Origin: Candidatus Manganitrophaceae bacterium
GTDB lineage: Bacteria; Nitrospirota; Nitrospiria; SBBL01; JAADHI01
Direction of reading: 5' to 3'
NCBI GenBank assembly: GCA_012960925.1
Contig: DUAG01000010.1
Coordinates: 1 to 42,533, forward strand
DNA length: 42,533 nt
Each line of letters opens with the position of its first letter. Positions within the stretch are counted from its first letter, which is position 1. The notes beneath the pieces were generated by a model. The model was not told the DNA's origin. It worked only from the letters and a program-made list of their open reading frames with translations, and did not search any database. Below are positions 1 through 5,880 of the stretch, one piece after another. A program made the translations under genes and the position numbers.

Positions 1-1
1 G

Positions 2-278
2 ATCACCTACGATAATGGCCGGGAATTTACCGACCACAAAGGCATGGCCAAGGACCTGGAAACCCGGATATACTTTGCTCATCCGTATGCCCCTTGGGGG
101 CGTGGTTTAAACGAAAATACCAATGGATTAATCCGACAGTATTTTCCCAAACACAGGGATCTGACCACCGTGACCAACAAAACTCAACCACCCCCCAAGA
201 AAATCACTGGGATTTAGAACCCCCTATGAGGTATTCTTTAATACCTTTACTTCTTTAACCGTTACACTTCAAACTTGA
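2..278 (+). pseudogene. IS30-family transposase, C-terminal remnant
   Basis: The window opens inside this gene, so its 5' part lies outside. Frame 2 reads ITYDNGREF, then HPYAPWGRGLNENTNGLIRQ and YFPK, the signature of the IS30-family DDE domain (second Asp in YDNG, catalytic Glu in NENTNG). Near 180-200 the frame is lost. The original frame stops at 215-217, while the next frame carries the expected family ending (PPRKSLGF, then TPYEVFF, ending LQT) to a TGA at 276-278. About ten codons expected between the two segments are also missing, so a deletion plus frameshift is likely. The element is therefore dead unless complemented. Family assignment is secure; the exact lesion is inferred from known IS30 proteins. 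Confidence 0.85.
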
Positions 279-305
279 ATCCACGTTACTATAAATAATC
301 CGTTG

Positions 306-337
306 AGACAGAATTAGGAATACTGTCTTGTTTTTTT
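306..337 (+). terminator. Putative rho-independent terminator
   Basis: agacag (306-311) pairs with ctgtct (323-328) across an 11-nt loop and is followed by a run of seven T after tg. It lies just after the IS30-family remnant and would end plus-strand transcription from it. The stem is short, so confidence is moderate. Confidence 0.5.
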
Positions 338-730
338 CGATTTTCCCATTCAATTTGAGACAATCCCTCTTAAATATAGTGCCTCAAATAGGAGGTATGA
401 TTTATTACTACTCGAATTCCTCAAAATATCTTATCCACAAAGTTGTCGGTTTGTAAGATTACTCCTTGCCTTCCCGTTCCAAAAACCCGGCCCATTAAAC
501 AAAGCTTAAGTGGTTGATTTTTAATAGGACCTAGAGTACATTTCTAACAGTCCAAAAACAAATGATTTTGAAGTAGTCGAGTGGTGAGGCTTTATCTTGC
601 AACTAAACACCTTTATGGATGGGATATTCTAAGGAATGCGGAGAGAAAGAGCGACACGAATGACACGGGTAACATGCCCGCAAAAGTGGAGTGACAAGAG
701 GAGCACAAATTTTGGGGACATAAGAATTAT
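338..730. other. Gene-free AT-rich stretch
   Basis: I see no convincing coding sequence, RNA gene or repeat here. A perfect AGGAGG at about 390 sits too close to the ATG of a 19-codon frame to be convincing. The stretch is probably degraded DNA between the IS30 remnant and the miniature element. Confidence 0.5.
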
Positions 731-851
731 GGTTCTGTCGCAAATTACAATTTACGGCCTAATACTGATAAAGCATACGTAGTTATCTCAACGGCTTGGG
801 ATGCCTCTGCACGACATAAAATGCCGGTTATTTGTTTCTTGCGACAGAACC
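731..851. mobile_element. 121-bp IS6-type miniature element (MITE-like)
   Basis: The stretch begins ggttctgtcgcaa and ends with its exact inverse ttgcgacagaacc, so it is bounded by perfect 13-bp terminal inverted repeats. The same termini bound the IS6-family element at 2472-3284. The left 18 bp (ggttctgtcgcaaattac) also match the inward-reading right end of that IS. Nothing inside is coding. The flanking octamers (agaattat and atttattt) differ, so no clean 8-bp target duplication remains. It sits six bases beyond the stop codon of the last small Cys-rich gene. It could be a MITE movable in trans, or an internal-deletion relic of an IS6 copy. Confidence 0.75.
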
Positions 852-857
852 ATTTAT

Positions 858-1034
858 TTAAGCCTTCTCCTTGAACCCCTTGCAGGAACAATTTCTCCTA
901 GACTGAGGTCTCCCACTTTCATCTTTGGCCCCATTTGAGACGGCACCCCTGCAACCACCTTCATAATGAAACGATCCAACATGTCCGCATTCGCACTCCG
1001 TTTCGTGGTCAGGGACATCGGTTACATCAAGCAT
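858..1034 (-). CDS. Small Cys-rich CxCGH/CxCxxFKEK protein, copy 1
   Basis: A 58-aa protein of unknown function. It has CECGH, then HYEGGC, then a final CSCKGFKEK block, a Cys/His set that could bind one or two zinc ions. I chose the ATG at 1034 because it aligns with the start of copy 3 (MLDVTD against MRDVSD) and is preceded by agaggg about seven bases upstream. A longer frame opens at 1079 and would overlap copy 2. It has neither a signal peptide nor a membrane segment. It is the last gene of a minus-strand run with copies 2 and 3, about 11 bp after copy 2, and ends six bases before the miniature IS6-type element. The family resemblance to phage-type short Cys/His proteins is only an impression; the paralogy within the cluster is directly visible. 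Confidence 0.7.
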   Translation of the reverse strand: MLDVTDVPDHETECECGHVGSFHYEGGCRGAVSNGAKDESGRPQSRRNCSCKGFKEKA

Positions 1035-1045
1035 ATTCCATCCCT

Positions 1046-1264
1046 CTAAACCTTCTCCTTGAATCTCACGCATGGGCAAGCGTTTGGCATTTCGTCAGGG
1101 GCTTCCCTTTTAACTTTAGTCCCGGCTGGGGCGACACCAATACAAATGCTTGTCTCCCCTGGCTGGGGTTCAATGAGAAGGCTTCTGTCTGAATAATGCA
1201 TAGCTTTGTAATGTCCGCATATACATACTGGTATAGTGTCAGGAATCTTGGGTTTATCGGTCAT
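1046..1264 (-). CDS. Small Cys-rich CxCGH/CxCxxFKEK protein, copy 2
   Basis: A 72-aa protein of unknown function, the most diverged of three paralogues. It keeps CICGH, then MHY, a central CIGVAPAG (compare CTGAVPEG in copy 3) and the terminal CPCVRFKEK. The potential metal ligands are therefore conserved while the linkers differ in length and sequence. The start is well supported, with ggagaa six bases before the ATG. It follows a 30-codon companion frame (1277-1369) by 12 bp and is followed closely by copy 1, which suggests one transcript. Its longer, Pro-rich middle section is the main difference. The cytosolic location is inferred from the absence of a signal or membrane segment. Confidence 0.75.
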   Translation of the reverse strand: MTDKPKIPDTIPVCICGHYKAMHYSDRSLLIEPQPGETSICIGVAPAGTKVKREAPDEMPNACPCVRFKEKV

Positions 1265-1276
1265 ATTGTTTCTCCA

Positions 1277-1369
1277 TTATTCCCCTTCGCCCCTATACCC
1301 CAAAGAAAAGTAAAAAATCCTGGGCTTGAGCTTCTCACATCCGCATCTCACCATCGCGCACATTGCCAT
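1277..1369 (-). CDS. 30-aa CxC mini-protein, truncated copy of the 1561-1827 gene
   Basis: A frame of 30 codons starting MAMCAMVRCGCEKLKPR and ending LGYRGEGE. From AMVRCGC onward it is nearly identical to the C-terminal part of the protein at 1561-1827 (CGCENLKPRVFYFSLGYR), and the DNA beneath is a direct repeat. It begins five bases after the stop of copy 3, with AGAAGG about nine bases before the ATG, so it could be translated. It may equally be a non-functional remnant left when a two-gene unit was duplicated. Its place directly before copy 2 mirrors the full-length companion directly before copy 3. Confidence 0.4.
   Translation of the reverse strand: MAMCAMVRCGCEKLKPRIFYFSLGYRGEGE
1292..1358. 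repeat. 67-bp direct repeat, copy A
   Basis: Matches 1597-1663 at 59 of 67 positions by eye, at an offset of 305 bp. Both copies encode, on the minus strand, the VRCGCE...LKPR...FYFSLGYR segment. This is the nucleotide trace of tandem duplication of a companion-gene plus CxCGH-gene unit. Confidence 0.8.
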
Positions 1370-1373
1370 CCCC

Positions 1374-1568
1374 CTATCCCTTCTCCTTGAACCCCTTGCA
1401 GGGACAAGCATTTGCCCTATACCGTGGAATCTTTCTTTTATCTTTTGGTCCTTCCGGGACTGCACCCGTACATCTCGGAAAGAATCGGTTCTTTGGATAG
1501 TGAACCATTTTTTTATGCCCACATTCACATTCCAGGTTATCATCAGACCCATCGCTTACATCACGCAT
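1374..1568 (-). CDS. Small Cys-rich CxCGH/CxCxxFKEK protein, copy 3
   Basis: A 64-aa protein of unknown function and the most regular member of the family. It reads MRDVSD, then LECECGHKK, VHYP, RCTGAVPEG and finally ACPCKGFKEKG. Seven Cys/His positions line up with copies 1 and 2, consistent with a small metal-binding fold. Its ATG lies inside the last codons of the upstream gene (8-bp overlap), so translation is probably coupled. Its first 20 bases closely match those of copy 1 (ATGCGTGATGTAAGC against ATGCTTGATGTAACC), which points to recent duplication. No signal peptide or membrane segment is present. Confidence 0.75.
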   Translation of the reverse strand: MRDVSDGSDDNLECECGHKKMVHYPKNRFFPRCTGAVPEGPKDKRKIPRYRANACPCKGFKEKG

Positions 1569-1827
1569 ATTGGTTCTCTGTTACTTCCCCATCAGGCCTA
1601 TACCCCAAAGAAAAATAAAAAACCCTGGGCTTGAGATTCTCACACCCGCACCTGACCATTGCACCGAACCTTGGTTCAGAGTTACCCTGGAAATTAACGA
1701 GTACCATTAGGTCACCGCATGGGCAAATTATATCCTCGGCTTTTATGATTTTTTCAACGTTCTCCCTGCACCGATCCCTTGTTTTGGAATCCAACGTGGA
1801 ATCTAAAAAGCGGTATTTATTGTACAT
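1561..1827 (-). CDS. CPCG...CGCE companion protein of the Cys-rich array
   Basis: An 88-aa protein with a charged, probably helical N-terminal third (residues 8-30), then IICPCGD near residue 35 and VRCGCENLKPR near residue 60, and an aromatic tail containing FYFSLGYR. The two CxC pairs suggest a single metal site. I recognise no family. It overlaps copy 3 by 8 bp at its 3' end and lies 19 bp after the 173-aa gene, so it belongs to the same minus-strand run. A second, truncated copy of its C-terminal half lies at 1277-1369 before copy 2. The pairing of this protein with a CxCGH protein therefore occurs twice. The start has only a weak purine-rich leader. Confidence 0.65.
   Translation of the reverse strand: MYNKYRFLDSTLDSKTRDRCRENVEKIIKAEDIICPCGDLMVLVNFQGNSEPRFGAMVRCGCENLKPRVFYFSLGYRPDGEVTENQYA
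1597..1663. repeat. 67-bp direct repeat, copy B
   Basis: Partner of 1292-1358 (about 88% identical by eye), inside the full-length companion gene. See copy A. Confidence 0.8.
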
Positions 1828-1846
1828 TTATTTCTTCGCCGTCAGT

Positions 1847-2368
1847 CTATTGACACTCACAGGTTCCTACTGCCGTAACGATGCAAACAGTCTCTCTTGC
1901 GACATAAGATATTCCTCGACCAGGGGAGGTTTTTTTGTATTTAAACTTCCGTTGACATCTTGCTTGCCCCGTACATCCCTCGTCTGTGCAAGAGAATTTG
2001 GTTTCTAAAAGTTCTTTAAGGGATCTTTTAATATTAGCGTATCCTTCTTGTGCCGCTTTAATACAAGCCGTATTCACTATCCGAGGTTGGCTTGGTGGTG
2101 ACCCAGGACGACTCGGCACTGGAAATACATGGCCGGCTCCACCCATGATAAACGCGTCCCATTGAGCTTTATTCCAGGACCATTCTCGATATCTCCTGAT
2201 AAATTCTTCTGCTTTGTTTGAATCTTCTTGGGTCATGGGCTCTCTAAAAGTTCTTGATGCTTCGAAATGACCATCAGGAACGGTTTTGCATTTCCCTGTA
2301 ACCTTCTTTCCTCTTGGCTCTTTCGGAACCCGTTTTCTGATCGTTTTTCCTATTTTTTCGGCTCTCAT
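1847..2368 (-). CDS. Hypothetical 173-aa protein with Cys-rich C-terminus
   Basis: I do not recognise this protein. The first 35 residues are very basic (KTIRKRVPKEPRGKKV), which would suit nucleic-acid binding or an unstructured tail. Residues 45-120 are mixed and contain EEFIRRYREWSWNKAQWDAF. The last 45 residues hold Cys at CTDEGC, ARC, ETVC and CEC, the last at the extreme end. The start is firm, with ggaggt six bases before the ATG. It heads the minus-strand run of Cys-rich genes and so may work with them. About 100 bp upstream lies the IS6-family element. The Cys tail resembles metal-binding or disulfide-rich domains, but no catalytic motif is visible. Confidence 0.65.
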   Translation of the reverse strand: MRAEKIGKTIRKRVPKEPRGKKVTGKCKTVPDGHFEASRTFREPMTQEDSNKAEEFIRRYREWSWNKAQWDAFIMGGAGHVFPVPSRPGSPPSQPRIVNTACIKAAQEGYANIKRSLKELLETKFSCTDEGCTGQARCQRKFKYKKTSPGRGISYVARETVCIVTAVGTCECQ

Positions 2369-2471
2369 TTAGTACCTCCATTTAATGGGTTTCGTTGGTG
2401 TAGTGTTCACGAGCATGCATCAAGAGTTCTTCAAATGAAACGACTTCTTTTGGGTTGAGGGGGCTCAGTTA

Positions 2472-3284
2472 GGTTCTGTCGCAAAGTTCAGATTGTTATC
2501 AAGCGGTTTCATAGGAGCATCCGTGCCATCAAACAAACAATACTCTTGGAGCCCTCATGCTGAGTTTCAAAGGATATCATTTTGAGAAAGAAATTGTTTT
2601 GTTATGCACCCGGTGGTATCTGGCTTATCCTTTGAGCTATCGCCACATCGAGGAGATGATGGAAGAACGTGGCGTCGATGTGGACCACTCAACGATCAAC
2701 CGCTGGGCTTTAAAGTTCACTCCTTTCATTGAGAAAGAATTTAGAAAGAAAAAGAAACCTGTTGGCCAGAGTTGGCGAATGGATGAGACCTATGTATCCG
2801 TCAAAGGGGAGTGGAAGTATCTTTACCGCGCGGTCGATAAGCAGGGCCGGACGATTTTTATCCTCACTGCAAAGCGGGATCGGAAGGCAGTGCTGAGGTT
2901 TCTAAACAAGGCGATAAAACTCCAAAAGAAACCCTCCAAGATTAACATCGACAAGAGTGGGGCCAACAAAGCAGGGATCAGGATATATAATCAGGAAAAC
3001 CGAAAACGAATCAAGATCAGACAGTGCAAATATCTCAATAATATTGTCGAACAAGACCACCGCTTCATCAAAAAGAAAATACGACCCATGCTTGGATTCA
3101 AATCATTCTGAAGCGCCAGGATCACCCTGGAGGGTATTGAAACAGTTCATATGATTCACAAAGGCCAGATGAAACAAGAGGCCGGGCAACACCAGACCTT
3201 CGCCCAACAATTTTTCTCATTGGCAGCTTAGAGACTGAGATCTTCAGTCCCTTTTTGTCCTCTGGGGTAATTTGCGACAGAACC
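2472..3284 (+). mobile_element. IS6-family insertion sequence, 813 bp
   Basis: The left end ggttctgtcgcaaa (2472-2485) and right end tttgcgacagaacc (3271-3284) are perfect 14-bp inverted repeats of the type found in IS6/IS240-like elements. The single gene inside is an IS6-family transposase with an internal stop. The 8-bp flanks (ctcagtta and gagaaacg) differ, so there is no target duplication. Such duplications are often missing for IS6 elements that formed cointegrates or were rearranged. The element separates the Cys-rich gene run from the VIT1-family gene. Confidence 0.85.
2557..3231 (+). pseudogene. IS6-family transposase with in-frame TGA
   Basis: A DDE transposase of 224 codons when read through. 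The N-terminal part has the HTH-like region YRHIEEMMEERGVDVDHST. The catalytic residues are Asp in WRMDETYV, Asp in NIDKSGAN and Glu in NNIVEQDHR. At 3109-3111 a TGA follows FKSF, where family members typically carry Trp (FKSFWSA). The same frame then continues SARITLEGIETVHMIHKGQ to TAG at 3229-3231. A single Trp-to-stop change therefore truncates it to 184 aa, removing the C-terminal 40 residues. The second Asp motif is also unusual (DKSGAN, where DKNPAY is common). Probably inactive, unless TGA is read through. Confidence 0.85.
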
Positions 3285-3311
3285 GAGAAACGTGAATGGC
3301 ATCAATCCGCA

Positions 3312-4001
3312 TCATGCAGGCCCTCCAAATAATCTACCTACTGCCGCGGTTAAACCCATAGCAAGTGTTCCCCAAAATGTAACTCTGAATGCGCCGATGG
3401 TCATTGACGCTCCTCCCGCACGTGCAGCAAGGCTCCCTAAACCCGCTAGGGAGATTAGGGACAATCCTGCGACGACCGGTATAAGCTGAGCTTCAGGAGT
3501 GGCCAATACGGCAAATAATGGCAATGCGGCACCAATGGTGAATGTGCCCGCTGATAAAAATGCCGCTTGAATTGGTCGCGCCCTCCTCCTCTCAAATATG
3601 CCGAGTTCATCTCTTGCGTGTGCTCCCAGTGCATCGTGAGCCATGAGTTGTTCTGCAACCTGTTCCGCTAGACTCGAATCGAGTCCTCTTTCTTCATAAA
3701 TATTTGCGAGTTCCTTCAGCTCAAACGCATTGTAATCTTTTATATGGCGTTTCTCAAGCTCTATATCTGCTTTCTCTGTATCTGCCTGAGAACTAACCGA
3801 TACATATTCCCCCGCTGCCATTGACATTGCTCCCGCGACTAGGCCGGCGATTCCAACGAGAAGGATATCTTCATGCGCGGTATGAGCCGCTGCAACACCA
3901 ATGATAAGGCTTGCTGTTGAAACAATGCCATCATTGGCACCGAGAACTGCTGCACGTAACCAGCCTATCCGATGTGATCTATGTGCTTCCTTGTGACTCA
4001 T
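3312..4001 (-). CDS. VIT1/CCC1-family metal transporter
   Basis: A 229-aa integral membrane protein of the VIT1/CCC1 (vacuolar iron transporter) family, expected to move Fe2+ or Mn2+ across the inner membrane. The family N-terminus is clear: HRIGWLRAAVLGANDGIVST, then a first membrane pair with AGAMSMAAGEYVSVSSQ. A charged cytoplasmic middle follows (residues 75-135, rich in Glu and His, which in this family binds metal), and then three membrane segments to the C-terminus. Length is normal. Transcribed away from the uspA-like gene, with a plausible promoter at 4055-4082. The stop is 28 bp from the right end of the IS6 element, but the gene is intact. Direction of transport and metal choice are inferred. 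Confidence 0.9.
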   Translation of the reverse strand: MSHKEAHRSHRIGWLRAAVLGANDGIVSTASLIIGVAAAHTAHEDILLVGIAGLVAGAMSMAAGEYVSVSSQADTEKADIELEKRHIKDYNAFELKELANIYEERGLDSSLAEQVAEQLMAHDALGAHARDELGIFERRRARPIQAAFLSAGTFTIGAALPLFAVLATPEAQLIPVVAGLSLISLAGLGSLAARAGGASMTIGAFRVTFWGTLAMGLTAAVGRLFGGPA

Positions 4002-4054
4002 AAATTTCCCGGGACATTTTTCACAGATTTTATCCTAAGAGTGTACCCATTTTT

Positions 4055-4082
4055 AGAATACCGCTTCCGCTCATTTAGTCAA
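4055..4082 (-). promoter_or_regulatory. Putative sigma-70 promoter of the VIT1-family gene
   Basis: On the minus strand TTGACT (4082-4077) is followed after 16 bp by TATTCT (4060-4055), about 55 bp before the start codon. The match to consensus is good but untested. Confidence 0.5.
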
Positions 4083-4555
4083 CCCTTCTAGAAAAGAGTG
4101 TAACCTCTGCCGACGTAAAAGATGATGACATCATCCACCAATTATCTATGAGATGTTGTATAAAAGGAAGAGACTCAATAATCACACTTCCAGTAAAAAA
4201 CAATGAATTTAATTTGAAAGGTTGGCTTATGTGTATGATCCAAAAACCAAGAGTACGGGGAAAAGTTGATGCAGAATCTACTGCCGATGATTACCGTTCT
4301 GCGGGGACATACCTCCAAAGTGGCAATCCCCGTTTATCATAGATGCATCTTAGGGGAAGGGGGCGAACAAAGAAGCCCTTGCCCAACTTTCGATCTATCC
4401 AGATCAGGGCGTAGACTGAATCCATTTCTAATTGGAGCGAGGCGATCTATATTTTTTGTCCTTTACCTTTCCTTCTTCAATTCAAAATGGGTATGATTCA
4501 CTTGTGTAAAAAAACAGAGGGAATGATGATCGATAATGTAGTGGGAGGGAAGAAA
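4083..4555. other. Intergenic stretch without a convincing gene
   Basis: Frames of 64-76 codons occur but have no recognisable product or ribosome site. The only structure I see is an odd-length palindrome, gatgatg-a-catcatc (4121-4135), which could be an operator for either divergent neighbour. Confidence 0.4.
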
Positions 4556-5032
4556 ATGAATATATTGGTTGCACTTGATCTATCCACAGCATCTCAGAAG
4601 ATATTACGTGTTGTCGAAACTTTAGTATCCGGATTATCTGCGAAGATATGGTTGTTCCATGTGACGGAACCCAGTGGGGGGATGGTTGAGTACAAGGGAA
4701 GCCTCAGGAATGACGAGGGCGATGATCGCTTAGACCCGGACTATGCACGTGATCAGATTGCCCAAAAAATCCGAAATGAACACAAGGTCTTACAAAAAGA
4801 GGCGGAAAAGCTAAAAAATTCCCGAGTCGAGGTAACAGCCCGTATGTTTGAAGGTTCACCCACCGAAATTCTTCTACACGAATTGGAGAAGCTAGAGATA
4901 GACATGATTGTTGTCGGGTCTCATGGACATGGAGCCCTTTACAACATGCTCATCGGGAGTACCTGTGAGAGTATCCTGAAGCGGTCTACCTGCCCTGTCC
5001 TTGTGGTTCCCACACATGATCGACCACAATAG
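4556..5032 (+). CDS. Universal stress protein, UspA family
   Basis: A 158-aa cytosolic nucleotide-binding protein of the UspA family. It starts MNILVALDLS, the first beta strand carrying the phosphate-contacting Asp. Near the end it carries GSHGHGALYNMLIGST, the G-x2-G-x9-G-S/T loop of ATP-binding members, followed by CPVLVVP as the last strand. I chose the ATG at 4556, preceded by gggaggga, over a 23-codon longer frame because the longer form adds residues ahead of the first strand. It stands alone on the plus strand between the VIT1-family gene and vapB. The role (stress survival, ATP-linked signalling) is from the family; no partner is visible. Confidence 0.9.
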   Translation: MNILVALDLSTASQKILRVVETLVSGLSAKIWLFHVTEPSGGMVEYKGSLRNDEGDDRLDPDYARDQIAQKIRNEHKVLQKEAEKLKNSRVEVTARMFEGSPTEILLHELEKLEIDMIVVGSHGHGALYNMLIGSTCESILKRSTCPVLVVPTHDRPQ

Positions 5033-5189
5033 ACAACCGCAAGGATTTTCATTAGCGACCTTGTACAGATGGGGTCATATCAAAAAACAAGGTTTCAGGG
5101 AAAAAGGCTTGGAGGAATGTTCTAGGAAGATGCATCACCCATTTCGAAGTTACTAATGTAAGATCGCTTTGGTTCAAGGCAGGAAGATC

Positions 5190-5226
5190 TTGCCTGATAC
5201 ACCAATTAGTGCTATATATGGTGTAT
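5190..5226 (+). promoter_or_regulatory. vapBC promoter with overlapping operator
   Basis: TTGCCT (5190-5195), a 17-bp spacer and TATATA (5213-5218) form a good sigma-70 promoter about 20 bp before vapB. A perfect inverted repeat, atacacca (5197-5204) and tggtgtat (5219-5226), spaces its arms 14 bp apart, about two helical turns centre to centre, and brackets the -10 box. This is the layout expected for autorepression by a VapB/VapBC complex. Confidence 0.6.
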
Positions 5227-5246
5227 GTAAATGTGGAGTGAAGCAA

Positions 5247-5447
5247 ATGGCGAGGACAAATATTGAGTTGGATGACCGCCTCGTAGAGGCTGGCTTTAAA
5301 ATAACCAAATGCAAAACCAAGAAAGACCTGGTGAACTTTGCTTTAAAAGAGCTTGTGGCCAAAAAAAGCCGGAAGGAACTCTTAGAGCTTGAGGGGAAGG
5401 TCGTTTGGGAAGGTAGGCTGTCAGAACTACGGAAAACCAGAATATGA
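5247..5447 (+). CDS. vapB: VapB-type antitoxin
   Basis: A 66-aa antitoxin that should neutralise the VapC RNase encoded next and repress the shared promoter. The N-terminus MARTNIELDDRLVEAGFKIT fits a ribbon-helix-helix DNA-binding domain. The middle has KTKKDLVNFALKELV, and the tail GKVVWEGRLSELRKTRI is the toxin-wrapping segment seen in VapB proteins. The ATG at 5247 is preferred over a 26-codon longer frame, since it begins with the DNA-binding strand and has ggagtg upstream. Its stop overlaps the vapC start (ATGA), giving translational coupling. The inverted repeat in the promoter is its likely operator. Confidence 0.88.
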   Translation: MARTNIELDDRLVEAGFKITKCKTKKDLVNFALKELVAKKSRKELLELEGKVVWEGRLSELRKTRI

Positions 5448-5845
5448 TCCTGGTTGATTCCTCCGTGTGGATTGATTTCTTCCGAGGATCGGGGACCGGC
5501 CGTATACTGCGTCGTCTCATAGAAGGGGAGGAGTCTCTCTGTCTCACGGGCATCAATCTGACTGAGATATTACAAGGGATAAAAGAAGATCAAACACATG
5601 AACAGATTCAGAGGCACCTGTTGACCTTCCCGATCTTTCTAACAAAGGGAGTTGAAACCTATTTGCATGGCTCCGACATTTTTCGGAAATGCCGCCGTCA
5701 GGGGAAGACGATCCGAAAGACGATGGATTGCATCATTTCTGCAATTGCCATTGAAAACAACCTCACGCTACTACACAACGATCGAGATTTCGATCATATC
5801 GCCAAATGTACCCAACTTAAAATTTACTCTGAGGCGGCCGGGTAG
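5444..5845 (+). CDS. vapC: VapC-type PIN-domain toxin ribonuclease
   Basis: A 133-aa PIN-domain protein, expected to be a Mg2+-dependent endoribonuclease that cuts tRNA or rRNA when free of VapB. The acidic active-site residues are all visible: Asp5 in MILVDSSVW, Glu in NLTEIL (about residue 41), Asp in TMDCIISA (about 94) and Asp in NDRDFD (about 112-115). Length and order are typical. It overlaps vapB by four bases. The gene appears complete, so the pair is probably a working module. Which RNA it cuts cannot be told from sequence. Confidence 0.92.
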   Translation: MILVDSSVWIDFFRGSGTGRILRRLIEGEESLCLTGINLTEILQGIKEDQTHEQIQRHLLTFPIFLTKGVETYLHGSDIFRKCRRQGKTIRKTMDCIISAIAIENNLTLLHNDRDFDHIAKCTQLKIYSEAAG

Positions 5846-5868
5846 GGCAATCCTTTAGCAGATCGCTC

Positions 5869-5874
5869 TATAAT
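5869..5874 (+). promoter_or_regulatory. TATAAT box suggesting a leaderless start
   Basis: A perfect TATAAT ends six bases before the ATG of the propeller-like gene. Transcription would start at or next to that ATG. No Shine-Dalgarno sequence is visible (the six bases are gaattc), and no clear -35 box is seen. Confidence 0.4.
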
Positions 5875-5880
5875 GAATTC

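Noticed and set aside
4148..4496. Two overlapping frames of 64 and 76 codons
   Set aside because: No ribosome sites and no domain-like sequence; best seen as non-coding.
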